Shown one piece after another: positions 60,707 through 64,000 of a DNA stretch of 64,000 bases (the first letter of the stretch is position 1; the number at the start of each line of letters is the position of its first letter). The stretch spans positions 3,229,167 through 3,293,166 of the forward strand of contig JAJEKV010000059.1 in assembly GCA_021234155.1 (NCBI GenBank), given 5' to 3'. The translations under genes and the position numbers were made by a program. The DNA comes from Isoetes taiwanensis (lineage: Eukaryota > Streptophyta > Lycopodiopsida > Isoetales > Isoetaceae). The notes below the pieces were generated by a model. It was not told the origin of the DNA, did no database searches, and saw only the letters and a program-made list of their open reading frames with translations.

Positions 60707-60741
60707 CTTCTCTCCCAAGACCTAGTCTATAACCTTCTTCT

Positions 60742-61568
60742 AGCAAAACTATAGAAGATATATTGAGATGATTGATTGAGAATAGCTCTCAACGTAGCAT
60801 ACATATAGGATAGGTGGTAGCATACATATAAGATAGGTGGTGACTGTTCATCCTAATAGACATGACTATTGGGTATAGTTGTGACTCTTAGTATGGATTG
60901 CCAACATGGCAGTCCACCTCATCTGTATACGCCACAACACTCGTATATCTGCATTGATTTATACGATCACTATTCTTAACACTGTGACTTATTAAAGAAA
61001 GGTGTCTGACTGAATGCAGAACAGAAGATGTAGACGCAGCATTGGATGACAAAGCAAAGTTAAGTTTTAGCATGGGTGGGCTAAGACGTCTCAGGGTTGA
61101 GAGTGCGTCGCCTGCTCGGACTGGTGTCCGGGTAATTCATCAACTCTTCCATCTGCTTTAAATGCAAACAAGAACAGAAATAGCAGTAACAGTTTCACTC
61201 AATCTGGTCCAGACCCCAGTGAAAATCTCATCCACAATTATGGTCAATTATCTGTTGATGAGAATAACGGTGATTTACCAGTTGCTCAATCTGCAAAATC
61301 TAAATTATCAACTTGGTTCAGGCCCTGGACTGGAGGGGGCGACGAAGGCCCTAGAAAGTTTACCTACAAATAGGTAGATATAATAGAACATGGGGTTTTC
61401 TACTCCCCCTTAATGCTCAATCTTGAACACATCTAGATGGCTTTGGACAGCACATCTTTCAATGATGTAGGGAGTTCTAAAACTGCAACTAGAAAATTCA
61501 AATCGACCCTCTAGTCCTATATACCATATCATAAGAAGTGAGGATGCCTAGATCATATTAATTGGCAA
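60742..61568 (-). repeat. LTR-like block, unit 9 (primer site lost)
   Basis: Block begins directly at GCAAAACTATAG after AACCTTCTTCTA; the ~87 bp holding the primer-binding site are missing. Carries the 24-bp deletion shared with units 6 and 10. Confidence 0.65.
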
Positions 61569-61707
61569 TTTCTCCCCCTTGATCTAAGCATCTGAACTGC
61601 TAAGATCAATAACATTGGGGCCTCACACACTAGGACTATTTAGACATATACGACACCCATTTTATATTTATAATATATGGTACTTATAAAAGGATATATC
61701 TTCCTTA

Positions 61708-62795
61708 TCAGCCATACTCTGGATGTCCATACGGATGTCTCTTCTTCTTAAGCTTCACACGAGGACGATCTAAGCTTCTCCCATTGTGCATGAATGATCC
61801 ATTATGCCATTGAAAACTTTTGAAGTTTTGCTTATTAATGTTCCTTTGTTTATATGCAATAACCGCCACGTCATTATTTGAAATAACCAACAAAACCTGA
61901 TTAGATTTTCCTTCACGATTCTTTACAAACAGGAACGGCATCATCTGCGTCACTTGGTTTCTAGGCATGATTCCTCCAGAAATCATCATGATTTTCGGTT
62001 TGTTTGCAGATCTAGCGCCTTCATTACTATGCAGTAATCTGGCAATCGCTTTTCTGGAATTTACTTCACTGGGATTTTCGCCGTCTGGTATGAAAATTTG
62101 GATTTGAAATGCTCTCTCTTTTGTGCAGGTTGCTTCTCTTTTCGGGTTCTCAAAGGCCAACAAAATCACAGGTTCTTTCTGCGTCTTGAACTGGTCTGCA
62201 TATCGAAACATAATCTATGCTATTCTGCAGTTTCCCATCACAATTTCTTAAGCCATTTCGTAAGCCACCATTTCTTCAATAACTTCTTCTTCTGAAAATT
62301 CCTTGGCCGTTGCTTCAATCATGGCCCTGAGCATGTCCTCCAAATTTGTCCATGCCTCCTTATCCTTCAGTTCTAATTCGGCTTCTAATTCAGCCATTTC
62401 TGCATGCTTGAACTGCATTTCCCTGAGCTTCTTTTCATCTGGCATTAGACCCCATTGATTTTGGGTCTGTTTGGGTGCCATATTCTTGGCTTTCTGTGAA
62501 GCGATTTCTGCCACAACAGGGCTTTGCAATCCAATTGATACAATGGCAAACTTCAGGACAAATCTTCGGTCCTCTGGCTCAACTCCAGCATATTTATGGC
62601 AATTGTTTGCACTGCCTGATATGCCCACATCTGCACAAGACGTCTCTTGTAAGAATGAAGCCCTATCTGGCTTCCGGAGCCATCATATTCTTTAAAGAAT
62701 TTTCTCGCTTCTGCCAAGAATCCTGCTATCCATAGATAGATTAGATTTGCAAGGCTTGCAAATCCGTTAACCCTTCTTGATTGCGCAATGATCAT
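61708..62795 (-). pseudogene. Unassigned internal frame, unit 10
   Basis: Closely similar to the unit 7 copy (same TAA and EEEVIEE variant), with a 3-codon deletion in the ADQF-KTQKEP region near 62183. C-terminus (167 codons) open. Confidence 0.5.
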
Positions 62796-62831
62796 CTTCT
62801 CTCCCAAGACCTAGTCTATAACCTTCTTCTA

Positions 62832-63660
62832 GCAAAACTATAGAAGATATATTGAGATGATTGATTGAGAATAGCTCTCAACGTAGCATACATATAGGAT
62901 AGGTGGTAGCATACATATAAGATAGGTGGTGACTGTTCATCCTAATAGACATGACTATTGGGTATAGTTGTGACTCTTAGTATGGATTGCCAACATGGCA
63001 GTCCACCTCATCTGTATACGCCACAACACTCGTATATCTGCATTGATTTATACGATCACTATTCTTAACACTGTGACTTATTAAAGAAAGGTGTCTGACT
63101 GAATGCAGAACAGAAGATGTAGACGCAGCATTGGATGACAAAGCAAAGTTAAGTTTTAGCATGGGTGGGCTAAGACGTCTCAGGGTTGAGAGTGCGTCGC
63201 CTGCTCGGACTGGTGTCCGGGTAATTCATCAACTCTTCCATCTGCTTTAAATGCAAACAAGAACAGAAATAGCAGTAACAGTTTCACTCAATCTGGTCCA
63301 GACCCCAGTGAAAATCTCATCCACAATTATACTGGTCAATTATCTGTTGATGAGAATAATGGTGATTTACCAGTTGCTCAATCTGCAAAATCTAAATTAT
63401 CAACTTGGTTCAGGCCCTGGACTGGAGGGGGCGACGAAGGCCCTAGAAAGTTTACCTACAAATAGGTAGATATAATAGAACATGGGGTTTTCTACTCCCC
63501 CTTAATGCTCAATCTTGAACACATCTAGATGGCTTTGGACAGCACATCTTTCAATGATGTAGGGAGTTCTAAAACTGCAACTAGAAAATTTAAATCGACC
63601 ATCTAGTCCTATATACCATATCATAAGAAGTGAGGATGCCTAGATCATATTAATTGGTAA
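62832..63660 (-). repeat. LTR-like block, unit 10 (primer site lost)
   Basis: Same primer-site deletion junction as unit 9, so one of the two units is a direct duplicate of the other (period 2094 bp). Confidence 0.65.
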
Positions 63661-63799
63661 TTTCTCCCCCTTGATCTAAGCATCTGAACTGCTAAGATCA
63701 ATAACATTGGGGCCTCACACACTAGGACTATTTAGACATATACGACACCCATTTTATATTTATAATATATGGTACTTATAAAAGGATATATCTTCCTTA

Positions 63800-64000
63800 T
63801 CAGCCATACTCTGGATGTCCATACGGATGTCTCTTCTTCTTAAGCTTCACACGAGGACGATCTAAGCTTCTCCTATTGTGCATGAATGATCCATTATGCC
63901 ATTGAAAACTTTTGAAGTTTTGCTTATTAATGTTCCTTTGTTTATATGCAATAACCGCCACGTCATTATTTGAAATAACCAACAAAACCTGATTAGACAT
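63800..64000 (-). pseudogene. Unassigned internal frame, C-terminal part, cut by window end
   Basis: Encodes the last ~65 codons (NQVLLVISNNDVAVIAYKQ...GHPEYG-stop) of the array protein; the array continues beyond the window. Confidence 0.5.

Larger units (their letters stand above)
37156..64000 (-). repeat. Tandem array of ~2.18-kb LTR-plus-internal units (runs off the window)
   Basis: The landmark GGCAATTGTTTGCACTGCC occurs near 37161, 39339, 41520, 43730, 45889, 51489, 53661, 55844, 60505 and 62599. Spacings are mostly 2.09-2.21 kb; two intervals are enlarged to 5.6 and 4.66 kb by nested elements. Each unit (minus sense) is an LTR-like block ending TTTTAAGA, primer site TGGTATCAGAGC, one unassigned reading frame, polypurine tract AAGGGGGAGA, then the next LTR-like block. 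Adjacent units thus share LTRs, the expected product of unequal recombination between LTRs of a copia-type non-autonomous element. No gag, integrase, reverse transcriptase or RNase H was seen. Confidence 0.88.

Overview
The window looks like a repeat-rich piece of a land-plant nuclear genome, from a vascular plant with a large genome. Direct support is two element families with primer-binding sites complementary to plant initiator-Met tRNA, an intron-containing papain-type cysteine protease with plant-style pro-region motifs, and remnants of cytochrome b5 and PPR genes. A gymnosperm is plausible but cannot be fixed from sequence alone. No bacterial genes, rRNA, tRNA or CRISPR were seen.

Layout. 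1-5157: the 5' part of a minus-strand LTR retrotransposon. Its 1.64-kb LTR (3515-5157) has inverted TGTGACG/CGTCACA ends next to a Met-tRNA primer-binding site; the internal part is decayed and carries two copies of a long hairpin. 5158-22800: a GC-rich tandem array of about 15.7 head-to-tail copies of a ~1.12-kb satellite with no evident coding capacity. 22801-23920: purine-rich minisatellites that seem to grow out of the last satellite unit, then TTAA-rich low-complexity DNA. 23983-26830: a broken plus-strand gene whose DNCAGQNKN and HTHEDVD motifs resemble the DUF7869 type of RNase H-like proteins. 27667-33323: a duplicated ~1.1-kb block (two copies 4 kb apart), a 91-bp stray piece of the right-hand repeat family, a PPR remnant and a cytochrome b5 exon. 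33821-35174: the only apparently intact host gene, a four-exon minus-strand C1A protease (325 aa) with a TATA box. 35280-37155: AT-rich spacer with two Helitron-like 3' ends. 37156-64000: a tandem array of ~2.18-kb units.

The right-hand array is the most unusual part. Each unit is one LTR-like block (~0.86 kb) plus one internal block (~1.3 kb), so the array reads LTR-internal-LTR-internal. The internal block follows a copia-style primer-binding site and ends at a polypurine tract. It holds no recognisable gag or pol, but one ~360-380-codon reading frame that I cannot assign. Two units carry the same 2.85-kb LTR element at the same junction, as part of a ~9.9-kb higher-order duplication. One of the two then received an 870-bp hAT-type element with a clean 8-bp target duplication.

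Caution: copies in both arrays differ in a very patterned way (CAG to CGT, CAGC to CAAAGA, CTG to CCG). This is what uncorrected long-read basecalling errors at methylated CHG sites might look like. Many apparent frameshifts and much of the copy divergence may therefore be technical.
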